Shown here: piece after piece, positions 28,843 to 37,065 of the stretch
Numbering within the stretch: position 1 is the first letter of the stretch
How the letters are laid out: each line of letters starts with the position of its first letter
From: Hyphomicrobiales bacterium
Lineage (GTDB): Bacteria > Pseudomonadota > Alphaproteobacteria > Rhizobiales > Rhizobiaceae
Assembly: GCA_900469625.1 (NCBI GenBank)
Contig: UBXV01000019.1
Location: forward strand, 1 to 64,000
DNA: 64,000 nt
Reading direction: 5' to 3'
Position numbers and translations under genes: made by a program
Notes under the pieces: model-generated
The model's database searches: none
What the model saw: the letters and a program-made list of their open reading frames with translations, nothing else
Told to the model about the DNA's origin: nothing

Positions 28843-28856
28843 TGTTTCAAAAAACA
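28843..28856. promoter_or_regulatory. Small dyad in the transporter/RpiR divergent promoter region
   Basis: TGTTT/AAACA with a 4-base spacer lies in the AT-rich 180 bases between livMG and rpiR. RpiR-family proteins bind short AT-rich dyads, so this is a weak operator candidate. Confidence 0.3.
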
Positions 28857-28928
28857 TTCTCTGCTAGCAATTATGTAACAAAAATTAGAAATCGGGATGC
28901 AAGCCATCATTTTTGGGAGGCGGAAATC

Positions 28929-29810
28929 GTGGCAATCCGGGATCGACTGACAGACGGGACCATCACCTTCACGCGATCGGAACTGAAGATCGTGCGGCAG
29001 TTGCTGGCAAACTATCCGGCCGCGGGATTGAATACCGTTGCCCATCTGGCCTCCTCGGCCGGGGTGAGCAATCCGACCGTGGTGCGCTTCGCCAACACGC
29101 TCGGCTTCGAAGGTTATCCGGAGTTTCAAAAGGCGCTGCTCGGCGAAGTGCAGGAGCGCATGAGCTCGCCGCTGTCGATGCTCGACGAGCGGCGGCCGTC
29201 GCTGGAGCAGGAGAATTTCTACCAGTATTTCCTGCGGGCCAGCATCCATGCGCTCGAATCCTCGATGCAGATGCTGCCGTCGGAGGATTTCGAGGCGGCC
29301 GTCGATGCGGCGGCAGACATGAGTGCCCGCGCGCACTGCCTCGGCGGCCGTTTCAGCGGCTTTCTCGCCGGCCTGCTCTGGTCGCACATGAAGCAGCTGA
29401 GGGGCGATACCCGCTGGATCAACGGCAGCCAGGCCGATCAGGTCGACCAGCTCGTCGATCTCGGCAAGCGCGACGTGCTGTTCGTCTACGACTATCGCCG
29501 CTACCAGAACGACACCATCCGCTTCGCCAGGGAGGCCGCCGCCCAGGGCGCGCGCATCGTGCTGTTCACCGACCGCTGGCTGTCGCCGATCGCCGATTTT
29601 GCCACCGTCACGCTGACAGCACCCGTCGACACGGTCTCGCCCTATGACACGATGGTGCCGGCGATCGCCCAGACGGAAGCCCTGATCGCGGCGCTGACCG
29701 CCCGCCTCGCCACCCAATCGCGCGCCCGCATCGAGAAGATGGAGGAGCTGCGCCGTGGCTACGCCATCACCGAAGACGCCCTCAACCCGAACGTCGACGA
29801 CGGCCGCTGA
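28929..29810 (+). CDS. RpiR/MurR-family transcriptional regulator
   Basis: This 293-residue regulator has an N-terminal RpiR helix-turn-helix (TFTRSELKIVRQLLANYP...VAHLASSAGVSNPTVVRFANTLGFEGYPEFQKAL) and a C-terminal SIS-type ligand-binding domain (about 125-265). The start is placed at GTG 28929 because GGGAGG lies eight bases upstream; the frame itself is open from 28833. It is divergent from the LivMG-type transporter and heads the hydrolase, ligase, amidohydrolase, aminotransferase operon, so it most likely controls both. SIS domains usually bind phosphosugars, but several RpiR proteins near amino-compound pathways bind other ligands. Confidence 0.88.
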   Translation: MAIRDRLTDGTITFTRSELKIVRQLLANYPAAGLNTVAHLASSAGVSNPTVVRFANTLGFEGYPEFQKALLGEVQERMSSPLSMLDERRPSLEQENFYQYFLRASIHALESSMQMLPSEDFEAAVDAAADMSARAHCLGGRFSGFLAGLLWSHMKQLRGDTRWINGSQADQVDQLVDLGKRDVLFVYDYRRYQNDTIRFAREAAAQGARIVLFTDRWLSPIADFATVTLTAPVDTVSPYDTMVPAIAQTEALIAALTARLATQSRARIEKMEELRRGYAITEDALNPNVDDGR

Positions 29811-29852
29811 GACCTTGCCGCAAGGCGAAAACCGACAACCGAGGAGAACCCA

Positions 29853-30515
29853 ATGAGTGCCGTTACAGTGAAGGTCGGGGACGACATGCTGAGACGCGAC
29901 AGCGACTATGAGCGCGGCCGCACGTCCGTCTTGTTCGTCGACATGCAGCGCATCTGGTGCGAACCCAATCTCGACCCGACCCACCCGCAGGACGCCGACA
30001 GCTATTATCACAAACGGCTGCGCCAGACGGTGATCCCCAACCAGGTCCGCATCCTGGAGGCCGCCCGCAACTCCGGCTGCGAGGTACTGCACACCATCAT
30101 CGAGAGCCTGACGCTCGACGGCCGTGACCGCTCGCTCGACCACAAGCTGTCCGACATGCATGTGCCCAAGGGCTCGCCCGAAGGCCAGGTCATTCCGGAA
30201 CTCGCGCCGATCGACAATGAGATCGTGCTGCCGAAGACCTCGTCCGGCGTCTTCAACTCGACCAACATCGACTACATCCTGCGCAACCTCAACACCCGCT
30301 ACCTCATCATCGCCGGCGTCATCACCGACCAGTGCGTCGACATGGCCGTGCGCGATGCCGCCGACCGCGGTTACCTCGTCACCGTCGTCAACGACGCCTG
30401 CGCGACCTACAGCCCCGAGCGTCACGAAGGCGCCCTTCGCGCCTATTCCGGCTACTGCTGGACCACCGACACCGACACCGTCGTCAGCCGCATCAGGGGC
30501 CTGCGTCAGGCCTGA
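29853..30515 (+). CDS. Isochorismatase-fold cysteine hydrolase
   Basis: This 220-residue hydrolase has the family catalytic triad: Asp30 (VLFVDMQ), Lys128 (LPKTSSGVF) and Cys161 (GVITDQCVD). Members include N-carbamoylsarcosine amidase, nicotinamidase, ureidoacrylate amidase RutB and biuret hydrolase; they cleave amides or ureides. GAGGAG precedes the ATG. It is the first structural gene after rpiR, with 42 bases between, and so probably acts on an amide substrate or intermediate of this operon. The exact substrate is unknown. Confidence 0.88.
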   Translation: MSAVTVKVGDDMLRRDSDYERGRTSVLFVDMQRIWCEPNLDPTHPQDADSYYHKRLRQTVIPNQVRILEAARNSGCEVLHTIIESLTLDGRDRSLDHKLSDMHVPKGSPEGQVIPELAPIDNEIVLPKTSSGVFNSTNIDYILRNLNTRYLIIAGVITDQCVDMAVRDAADRGYLVTVVNDACATYSPERHEGALRAYSGYCWTTDTDTVVSRIRGLRQA

Positions 30516-30551
30516 ACCATTGCCGAAGATCTTGAGACAAGAGGGGAATTC

Positions 30552-31898
30552 ATGACCGAGACCAGCAACGGCAAGGCTCACTCCGCACTGACGGAGCTCG
30601 CGACCTTCGTCACCACCGACATCGCCGGCATCACCCGCGGCCGCAGCTTCGCCGCCTCGCAGATCGACGATTACCTGCGCAAGGGCGTCGGCTGGGTGCC
30701 GGCCAACCTGGCGCTGACGCCCTTTGACCAGATCGCAGAGAACAACCCCTGGGGGTCATCCGGCGACCTCCGGCTGATGGCCGATCCGGCAAGCAAGGCG
30801 CGGGTCACCTGCCTGCCCGACGTCACGCCGCTGCATTTCTATCATTCCGATATCACCGACCTCAAAGGCGATCCCTGGGAGTGCTGCGTGCGCAGTTTCC
30901 TCAAGCGCACGCTTGAGGACTTCGAGCGCGAGGCGGGGCTAAAGGTCATCTCCGCCGTCGAGCAGGAATTCCAGCTGCTCGGCGTCGACTGGCCGGACGC
31001 GCCGTCCTTCGGCCTGCGTGCCGAGCGCCGTGCCGACCCCTTCGGCCCGCTGTTGATGACGGCGCTGCAGGAGGCGGGCGCCGAGCCGGAAATGTTCCTG
31101 CCGGAATATGGCAAAGACCAGTTCGAGATCACTTGCCGACCCGCCGATGCGCTGACGGCTGCCGACCGAGGCGCGACGATCCGCGCCATCACCAAGGAAG
31201 TGGCAGCCCTCTTCGGCTGGAATGCCAGCTTCGCGCCGAAGACCAGCGCGAACGGCGTCGGCAACGGCGTGCACCTGCATGTCAGCTTCACCGACCTTGA
31301 CGGCAACCCCGTAACCTTCGACGCCTCGCGCCCCGGCCGCCTGTCCAAGGTCGCCGGTTCGTTTGCCGCCGGCGTCATCCGCCACCTGCCGGCGCTCACC
31401 GCCTTCACCGCGCCGTCGGTGCTGTCCTACATGCGGCTGGTTCCGCATCACTGGAGCGCCGCCTACACCTGCCTCGGCGAGAAGAACCGCGAGGCCACAC
31501 TTCGGATCTGCCCGACGCTCGATCTTCCCGGCAGCAACCCGGCCAAGCAGTTCAACATGGAGTATCGCGCCGCCGACGCCTGCGCCAGCCCGCATCTGTC
31601 GCTGGCCGTGCTCTTGAAAGCCGGCCTCGAAGGCATCCGCGCCGGGCTGGAACAGCCGCCGCTGATCAACTCTGACCCGTCGGATTTTTCCGAGGCGGAC
31701 CAGAAGAAGCTCGGCATCCGCCGCCTGCCCGCAAGCCTGCCGGAAGCGCTGGAAACGCTTGCCGCGGACGAGGTCGTCACGGGCTGGTTCGCCAAGGATT
31801 TCCTCGATTGCTACGTCGCGATGAAGCGCAAGGAAATCGACCTCGTCGACGGCCTTTCACCCGACGAACTCTGCGCCCGCTACGCGGCCGTCTACTGA
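30552..31898 (+). CDS. Glutamine-synthetase-family ligase (gamma-glutamyl-amine ligase-like)
   Basis: This 448-residue member of the glutamine synthetase superfamily has the catalytic EQEFQL stretch, NGVHLHVSF (ammonia/ATP-site His), and NREATLRICP (phosphate/glutamate Arg). Its N-terminal beta-grasp (FVTTDIAGITRGRS) is of the PuuA/GlnA3 type rather than classical GlnA, so it more likely couples glutamate (or a related acid) to an amine at the cost of ATP. AGAGGGG precedes the start. It lies between an amide hydrolase and an N-formylglutamate-amidohydrolase-like gene, which supports a ligation, transformation, hydrolysis route (inference, by analogy with the Puu putrescine pathway). Confidence 0.86.
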   Translation: MTETSNGKAHSALTELATFVTTDIAGITRGRSFAASQIDDYLRKGVGWVPANLALTPFDQIAENNPWGSSGDLRLMADPASKARVTCLPDVTPLHFYHSDITDLKGDPWECCVRSFLKRTLEDFEREAGLKVISAVEQEFQLLGVDWPDAPSFGLRAERRADPFGPLLMTALQEAGAEPEMFLPEYGKDQFEITCRPADALTAADRGATIRAITKEVAALFGWNASFAPKTSANGVGNGVHLHVSFTDLDGNPVTFDASRPGRLSKVAGSFAAGVIRHLPALTAFTAPSVLSYMRLVPHHWSAAYTCLGEKNREATLRICPTLDLPGSNPAKQFNMEYRAADACASPHLSLAVLLKAGLEGIRAGLEQPPLINSDPSDFSEADQKKLGIRRLPASLPEALETLAADEVVTGWFAKDFLDCYVAMKRKEIDLVDGLSPDELCARYAAVY

Positions 31899-31913
31899 TA
31901 CGGATAGGCTCCC

Positions 31914-32738
31914 ATGACTTCGACAATGGCCACCAAGAGCCCCGACGACCGACGCGGCCGACATGACGCCCGCCAGCCGCTGCTGGCGATCGACGAGCCG
32001 CCGCCCTATGCGGTGTTCAACCCGGACGGCACTTCGCCGTTCCTGCTCCTGTGCGAACATGCGTCCAACCGCATGCCGCGCGCACTCGGCGACATGGGCC
32101 TGCCCGAACACGAGCGCCAGCGCCACATCGCCTGGGACATCGGTGCGCTGGCGCTCGCCCAGCACTTGAGCCTCAGCCTCGACGCGCCGCTGTTCTTCAC
32201 CAACTATTCCAGGCTGGTGATCGACTGCAACCGTCCGCTTTCGGCGCCGTCCTTCATCCCGGAAGTCAGCGAAACAACCGAGATCCCGGCCAACCGGGAT
32301 CTCCCGGACGCAGAGCGCCAGCAGCGCGTCGACACGCTGTTCAAGCCCTTTGCCGATGCCGTAACCCGGCGCCTCAACCTGCTCGAAGCGAATGGCCAAA
32401 AGCCGTTCGTGGTCGGTGTACACAGTTTCACGCCCGTCTATTTCGGCAAGCCGCGGCCATGGCAGGCGGGCATTCTCTACCGCGACGCCGGGGCCTTCGC
32501 GCAGTCGCTGATCCGCGGTTTGAGCCAGGAAAACGAGCTGACGATCGGCGACAACGAGCCTTACAACATCCATCCGGACGAGGACTACACAGTCCCGGTC
32601 CATGCCGACGCCCGCAAACTGCCGGGTGTGTTGATCGAGGTCAGGCATGACCTGATCGACACCGATGTCGGCGTTGCCGCCTGGGGCGAGCGGCTCACCC
32701 GTTGTCTGAACACGAGCCTTGAGGAGTGCCGTCGTTGA
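31914..32738 (+). CDS. N-formylglutamate amidohydrolase-family protein
   Basis: This 274-residue FGase-domain protein has LLLCEHASNRMP, HIAWDIGA, LVIDCNRP, VVGVHSFTPVY and IEVRHDLI, matching the HutG-like zinc amidohydrolases that release glutamate from N-formylglutamate. Although a hut operon lies nearby, this gene belongs to the RpiR operon, 15 bases after the ligase and overlapping the aminotransferase start. It therefore probably hydrolyses an N-acyl- or gamma-glutamyl-type intermediate of that pathway. A role in histidine breakdown is an alternative: with HutF in place, histidine breakdown goes through formylglutamate and needs such an enzyme. Confidence 0.85.
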   Translation: MTSTMATKSPDDRRGRHDARQPLLAIDEPPPYAVFNPDGTSPFLLLCEHASNRMPRALGDMGLPEHERQRHIAWDIGALALAQHLSLSLDAPLFFTNYSRLVIDCNRPLSAPSFIPEVSETTEIPANRDLPDAERQQRVDTLFKPFADAVTRRLNLLEANGQKPFVVGVHSFTPVYFGKPRPWQAGILYRDAGAFAQSLIRGLSQENELTIGDNEPYNIHPDEDYTVPVHADARKLPGVLIEVRHDLIDTDVGVAAWGERLTRCLNTSLEECRR

Positions 32739-34054
32739 GCGAAAGCCTCTACGAAAGGGACGGAGAGGCCATTGCCGGCCTGCAGAAGCTGCGCTTCTTT
32801 CCGCTCGCCATCGCCGGCGGCCATGGCCCGCGCCTCGTGGAGGAGAGCGGCCGCGAACTGATCGACCTCTCCGGCGCCTGGGGTGCCGCAAGCCTCGGCT
32901 ATGGCCACCCTGCCCTCGTCGAGGCGGTGTCGCGCGCCGTCGCCAATCCGGCGGGCGCCAGCGTCCTGTCGGCCGCCAATGCGCCGGCAACCGCCCTTGC
33001 CGAAAAACTGCTCGGCCTTTTTCCCGGCAACGGGCGAAACAAGGTGTGGTTCGGCCATTCCGGCTCCGATGCCAACGAGGCCGTCTTCCGGGCGATCGCC
33101 AAGGCGACCGGCCGCACCGGCGTCATCTCCTTCGTCGGCGCCTATCACGGCTGCACCACCGGTTCCATGGCATTCTCCGGCCATAGCGTCCAGGCGGGCG
33201 CGGCCAAGGCCGACGGCCTGGTCCTGTTGCCCTACCCCGACCCCTTCAGGCCCTATGAGGGCGACGCCAGCGGCGACGCGATCCTCGACCTCCTGAAACA
33301 GCAGTTCGCAACGACGGCGCCACCCGAAAAGATCGGCTGCGCCTTCATCGAGCCGATCCAGTCGGACGGCGGGTTGATCGTGCCGCCGAAGGGGTTCTTC
33401 CAGAAGTTCGCCGATCTCTGCAGGCAACACGGCATCCTCGTCGTCTGCGACGAGGTGAAGGTCGGACTTGGCCGCAGCGGCAAGATGCACTGCTTCGAGC
33501 ACGAGGATTTCGTTCCAGATATCCTGACGATCGGCAAGGGTCTCGGCGGCGGCCTGCCGCTGTCGGCGGCGATCGGACCGGCCGAGATCATGGACTGCGC
33601 CACCGCCTTTGCGATGCAGACGCTGCACGGCAACCCGGTCTCGGCATCGGCTGGACTGGCCGTGCTCGAAACCATCGACCGGGAGGGCCTGGCCGAGGCC
33701 GCACGCCGCAAGGGCGAACGCCTGCGCGAAGGTCTGCGGCAGATGGCCGAACGCCACGACCTGATCGGCGATGTGCGCGGACGCGGTCTTGCCACGGGCG
33801 TGGAACTGATCGCCGATCACAGTGACCGGACACCGGCGTCACGAGAAACCGCCAAGCTGATCTACCGCGCCTATGAGCTTGGCCTCGTCGTCTACTATGT
33901 CGGCATGAACTCCAACGTTTTGGAGATGACCCCACCGCTAACGATCTCGGATGCGGAGATCGACCAGGCGCTCGCCATTCTCGACCGCGCCCTTGGCGAT
34001 GTGGCAGCCGGCCGGGTCTCCGACGCTGTGCTTGCCAACTTCGCCGGCTGGTAA
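32735..34054 (+). CDS. Class III PLP-dependent aminotransferase
   Basis: This enzyme of about 439 residues has the class III fold features GSDANEAVFRAIAKATGR, CDEVKVGLGRSGK and the PLP lysine in ILTIGKGLGGGLPLSA. Such enzymes transaminate omega-amino groups (GABA, beta-alanine, ornithine-like) or act as glutamate-1-semialdehyde-type mutases. The start is probably TTG 32735, eight bases after GAGGAG and overlapping the previous stop (TTGA); a GTG at 32726 is the alternative. It is the last gene of the RpiR operon. Its stop lies 20 bases from the convergent stop of fusion copy 2. Confidence 0.87.
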   Translation: MSESLYERDGEAIAGLQKLRFFPLAIAGGHGPRLVEESGRELIDLSGAWGAASLGYGHPALVEAVSRAVANPAGASVLSAANAPATALAEKLLGLFPGNGRNKVWFGHSGSDANEAVFRAIAKATGRTGVISFVGAYHGCTTGSMAFSGHSVQAGAAKADGLVLLPYPDPFRPYEGDASGDAILDLLKQQFATTAPPEKIGCAFIEPIQSDGGLIVPPKGFFQKFADLCRQHGILVVCDEVKVGLGRSGKMHCFEHEDFVPDILTIGKGLGGGLPLSAAIGPAEIMDCATAFAMQTLHGNPVSASAGLAVLETIDREGLAEAARRKGERLREGLRQMAERHDLIGDVRGRGLATGVELIADHSDRTPASRETAKLIYRAYELGLVVYYVGMNSNVLEMTPPLTISDAEIDQALAILDRALGDVAAGRVSDAVLANFAGW

Positions 34055-34083
34055 GATCGGCACGGGGGCGTTGCCTACCAGCC
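34046..34083. terminator. Inverted repeat over two convergent stop codons
   Basis: GGCTGGTA (34046-34053) and TACCAGCC (34076-34083) pair across a 22-base loop. They arise from the 'Gly-Trp-stop' ends of both convergent genes. There is no U-run, so a termination role is only possible. Confidence 0.3.
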
Positions 34084-37002
34084 CTCGTCCAGCACCCGCG
34101 TCAGCATGTCGGCGAAGAAGTCGGCGCTCTCGCGGCTAAGGCAGAGCGGCGGCTTGATCTTCAAGACGTTGAGGTGATCGCCGGTCGGCTGCATGATGAC
34201 CCCGAGCTCCAGCAGGCGGTCGCAGATGGCGGCCGTCTCCTCGCTCGCCGGCTCCAGCGTGTCGCGATCGCGCACGAATTCGACACCGAGATAAAGCCCC
34301 ATGCCGTGCACCGCGCCGACGATCGGAAACCGTTGCACAAGCGCTTCGAGCCTTGTCTTGAGATAGCCGCCGACGACACGGGCATTGTCCTGCAGCTTCT
34401 CTTCTTCGATGAGATCGAGCACAGTCTGGCCGACGACGGAGCTGACCGGGCTGCCGCCGGAGGACGAGAAGAAATAGCCTTCCTTCTCCAGCGCATCGGC
34501 AATCTCGCGCCTGGCGATGACGGCACCGAGCGGGTGGCCGTTGCCCATGCCCTTGGCGATGGTGATGATATCCGGCACCACGCCCTGTTCCTCGAAACCC
34601 CAGAAATAGTCACCGAGCCTGCCATAGCCGACCTGCACCTCGTCGGCGATGCATACGCCGCCGCGCTGCCGGACCATGGCATAGACCGCATCGAGATAGC
34701 CCTTCGGCAATGGGATGCCGCCGGCATTGCCATAGACCGGTTCGCAGATGAAGCCGGCAAGGCCTTGGCTCCCCTCTTCCAGCGCGCGCAGCTTAGTCGC
34801 CACCGACCGCACATAGTTGTCGGTGGTGTCGGCGCCGCGGAATTGTCCCCGATAGGTGTTGGGCGCGACCACCGCATGCACCCAGTCGGGCCGCGTTTCG
34901 AGCGCCTGCGGGTTGTCGGCGATCGAGGTCGAGACGGCGTCGCTCGCCACCGTCCAGCCGTGATAGGCCTCTAGCAGGCTGACGACATTGCGCTCGCCGG
35001 AAAAGGCCCAGGCCAGCCGCAAGGCGAGGTCGTTCGCCTCCGAGCCGCTGTTGACCAGGAAGACCGTGTCGAGACCGTCGGGCGCAAGCGCTGCCAGCCG
35101 CTCTGAAAATTCCGCGACCGAGGCGTAGTGAAATCGCGAATTGGTGTTGAGCAGCGACCATTGCCGACCGACCGCCGCCGCCAGCCGCGGATGGCCATGG
35201 CCGAGGATGGTGACGTTGTTGACCATGTCGAGATAGGCCCTGCCCTCGACGTCGAACAGATGTTCCTTCCAGCCGCGCTCGATCTGCGGCGGCGCGCGGT
35301 AGTAGTTCTTCTGCGGTCTGGCGAAATGCTGCTGGCGGCGATCGAGCAGGTCGGCCGAATGCGGCGCCGGCGCATCGCAGTTAAAGCCGAGAATGCCGGC
35401 CGGCGACGGGCAGAGCTCCTGCCAGGCGTCTGCCTGATGCGCGGGAGCAAACAGCGGCGGGATCAGCCCCGGTTCGCGGCAGAGCTGCACCCGCATGAGG
35501 CCGAGCCCGTGCCCAGCCTCGCTCACGAGACCGATGGGCGTACCGGCGGCAACCGTCTCATCCGCGCCCTCCGGCGGTTCGAGACCGGTAAGATGCAGGA
35601 CCGCCGCTGGACCGCTCAGCACCATCCGCCCGTCGTGCCATTCGGTCCGGCCGGCAAAGGGCGCCCGGACGACGGCACCCACGGGCAGGCAGAGATCCAC
35701 ATGCAGCGCAAAAGTTGATCTCGGTCGCGGCGACCGAAGCGCGCTCTCGGTCAGCCTGTACTCGCCATACCGCGTCGAGGCCATGCCGATTGCATGGGCC
35801 GCCGTCTGCAGCAGCGAGGCCGGAAGGCCTTCGTGCTGCCAGCGTTCCTCCGGAAGCAGCGGGCTCAGAATGGAAAGATCGATCTGGCGCACGCCGGCCG
35901 GCTCGATGTCGACGAGTTGCCCCTCGCCCAGCACCGGTGCCGCCTTTTCAGGCACGGCGTCGACGGCGCGCAGGATCGCCCGCTGCATCAGCGCCGGCGG
36001 CACGGAAACGGCAACGTCGAAGATCTCACGCTCATGGGCGGCGTTGCCGCTGACATAGGCATTGTCCGGATCGATGGCGAGCTGCTGCTGCGAACTGGCG
36101 ACGAGGATGGCCGCGCGCGCGACGATCAGCGGCCACAGCGCCTTCAGCTCGCTCTCCTCGAGGGGACACACCGCATGGAAGGCGCGCACGGCCGGCAGGA
36201 TGAAAAGAGCGTCACCATCGGCATGGTGCAACAGCGAGGCGCAGGTGACGGCCAGTTCGGCAACGAGCCAGCCTTTGAGGATATCGCCGAAATCGATGAC
36301 GCTGTCCGGCATCGGTCGGCCTGCGGCATCCGGTTGCCCGACGACATTGTCATCGGTGACGTCGTGATGAATCGCCTGCACGCGCAGCTCGGCCGTCAGG
36401 GGCTGAAGCCGGCGCATGGCCGAGACCATCGCTTCGGCGATGCGCTTCTTCAGGCCCTCGTCGTTCATCGCCGCCAGCAGATGCAGGGCGACCGGGGCTG
36501 CGTGCCTCAGATCCCATTGCAGCTCGCGGTCGAGCCCCGGATGGTCGAAATCGCGCAGCGCCACCGCCAGCCGTCCGGCGATATCGCCGAGGGCCGCGAC
36601 CGTGTCCGCCGTCAGGTGTTTGCGCTGCGTCAACGGCACGCCATCGAGATAGGTCAGAAGACGAACGCGATAGTCCTGACCACGCACCTTCACATCGATG
36701 ATATCGCGGCCGTCGAGATTGCGCACCACTTGAGGCGCCCTGACGGCGCCGGACTGCCGGGCGAGGTGAAGCAAGGCTGCGTTCTGTGCCTCCAGCTCCT
36801 GCAGGTCATAGGCGGCCCGGCAGATCTTCAGCACGAAGCGCGCCTCGCCGGTGTCGATCCGGAAATTTCGGTCCTGCTGGCTGCCCAGCTCGCTCAACGC
36901 GCCCGACAGGCCGAAGTGCTCCAAGAGAATGCGCGCGGCGTCCTCGGGCGTGACATCTGGCCTTGGCAATTCCGTGCGAAGCTTCAGCGCGTCTTCAACC
37001 AT
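34075..37002 (-). CDS. Three-domain fusion: APH-type kinase, degenerate M23-like domain, class III PLP enzyme (copy 2)
   Basis: This 975-residue paralogue has the same layout as the gene at 19251. The kinase domain keeps HHDVTDDN (H213, D214, N219) and IDFGD (D237). The PLP domain (about 570-975) keeps SGSEAND, ADEVQVGYGR and K817 in IAKGMGNGHPLG. The middle domain (about 425-530) keeps the beta-sheet pattern but has lost the metal site: the first His/Asp pair reads HVD rather than HxxxD, and the HLH of copy 1 is replaced by MRV (503-505). GGAGG lies seven bases before the ATG. It is 63 bases downstream of hutC on the same strand, so it is probably under HutC control. The substrate is probably a phosphorylatable amino-alcohol or hydroxy-amino acid (inference). 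Confidence 0.85.
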   Translation of the reverse strand: MVEDALKLRTELPRPDVTPEDAARILLEHFGLSGALSELGSQQDRNFRIDTGEARFVLKICRAAYDLQELEAQNAALLHLARQSGAVRAPQVVRNLDGRDIIDVKVRGQDYRVRLLTYLDGVPLTQRKHLTADTVAALGDIAGRLAVALRDFDHPGLDRELQWDLRHAAPVALHLLAAMNDEGLKKRIAEAMVSAMRRLQPLTAELRVQAIHHDVTDDNVVGQPDAAGRPMPDSVIDFGDILKGWLVAELAVTCASLLHHADGDALFILPAVRAFHAVCPLEESELKALWPLIVARAAILVASSQQQLAIDPDNAYVSGNAAHEREIFDVAVSVPPALMQRAILRAVDAVPEKAAPVLGEGQLVDIEPAGVRQIDLSILSPLLPEERWQHEGLPASLLQTAAHAIGMASTRYGEYRLTESALRSPRPRSTFALHVDLCLPVGAVVRAPFAGRTEWHDGRMVLSGPAAVLHLTGLEPPEGADETVAAGTPIGLVSEAGHGLGLMRVQLCREPGLIPPLFAPAHQADAWQELCPSPAGILGFNCDAPAPHSADLLDRRQQHFARPQKNYYRAPPQIERGWKEHLFDVEGRAYLDMVNNVTILGHGHPRLAAAVGRQWSLLNTNSRFHYASVAEFSERLAALAPDGLDTVFLVNSGSEANDLALRLAWAFSGERNVVSLLEAYHGWTVASDAVSTSIADNPQALETRPDWVHAVVAPNTYRGQFRGADTTDNYVRSVATKLRALEEGSQGLAGFICEPVYGNAGGIPLPKGYLDAVYAMVRQRGGVCIADEVQVGYGRLGDYFWGFEEQGVVPDIITIAKGMGNGHPLGAVIARREIADALEKEGYFFSSSGGSPVSSVVGQTVLDLIEEEKLQDNARVVGGYLKTRLEALVQRFPIVGAVHGMGLYLGVEFVRDRDTLEPASEETAAICDRLLELGVIMQPTGDHLNVLKIKPPLCLSRESADFFADMLTRVLDEGW

Positions 37003-37065
37003 AGTGTCGCCTCCATCACATCCGGCACCATGCCGACTTCCGTTACGACCGAACGGGTCTCCCGA

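Noticed and set aside
28836-30581. A 581-codon open frame on the minus strand
   Set aside because: It is antisense to the rpiR and isochorismatase-fold genes and has no recognisable domain.
31914-32738. Assigning this gene as hutG of the histidine pathway
   Set aside because: The family fits, but the gene is inside the RpiR operon with overlapping and close neighbours, so a hut role is only an alternative.
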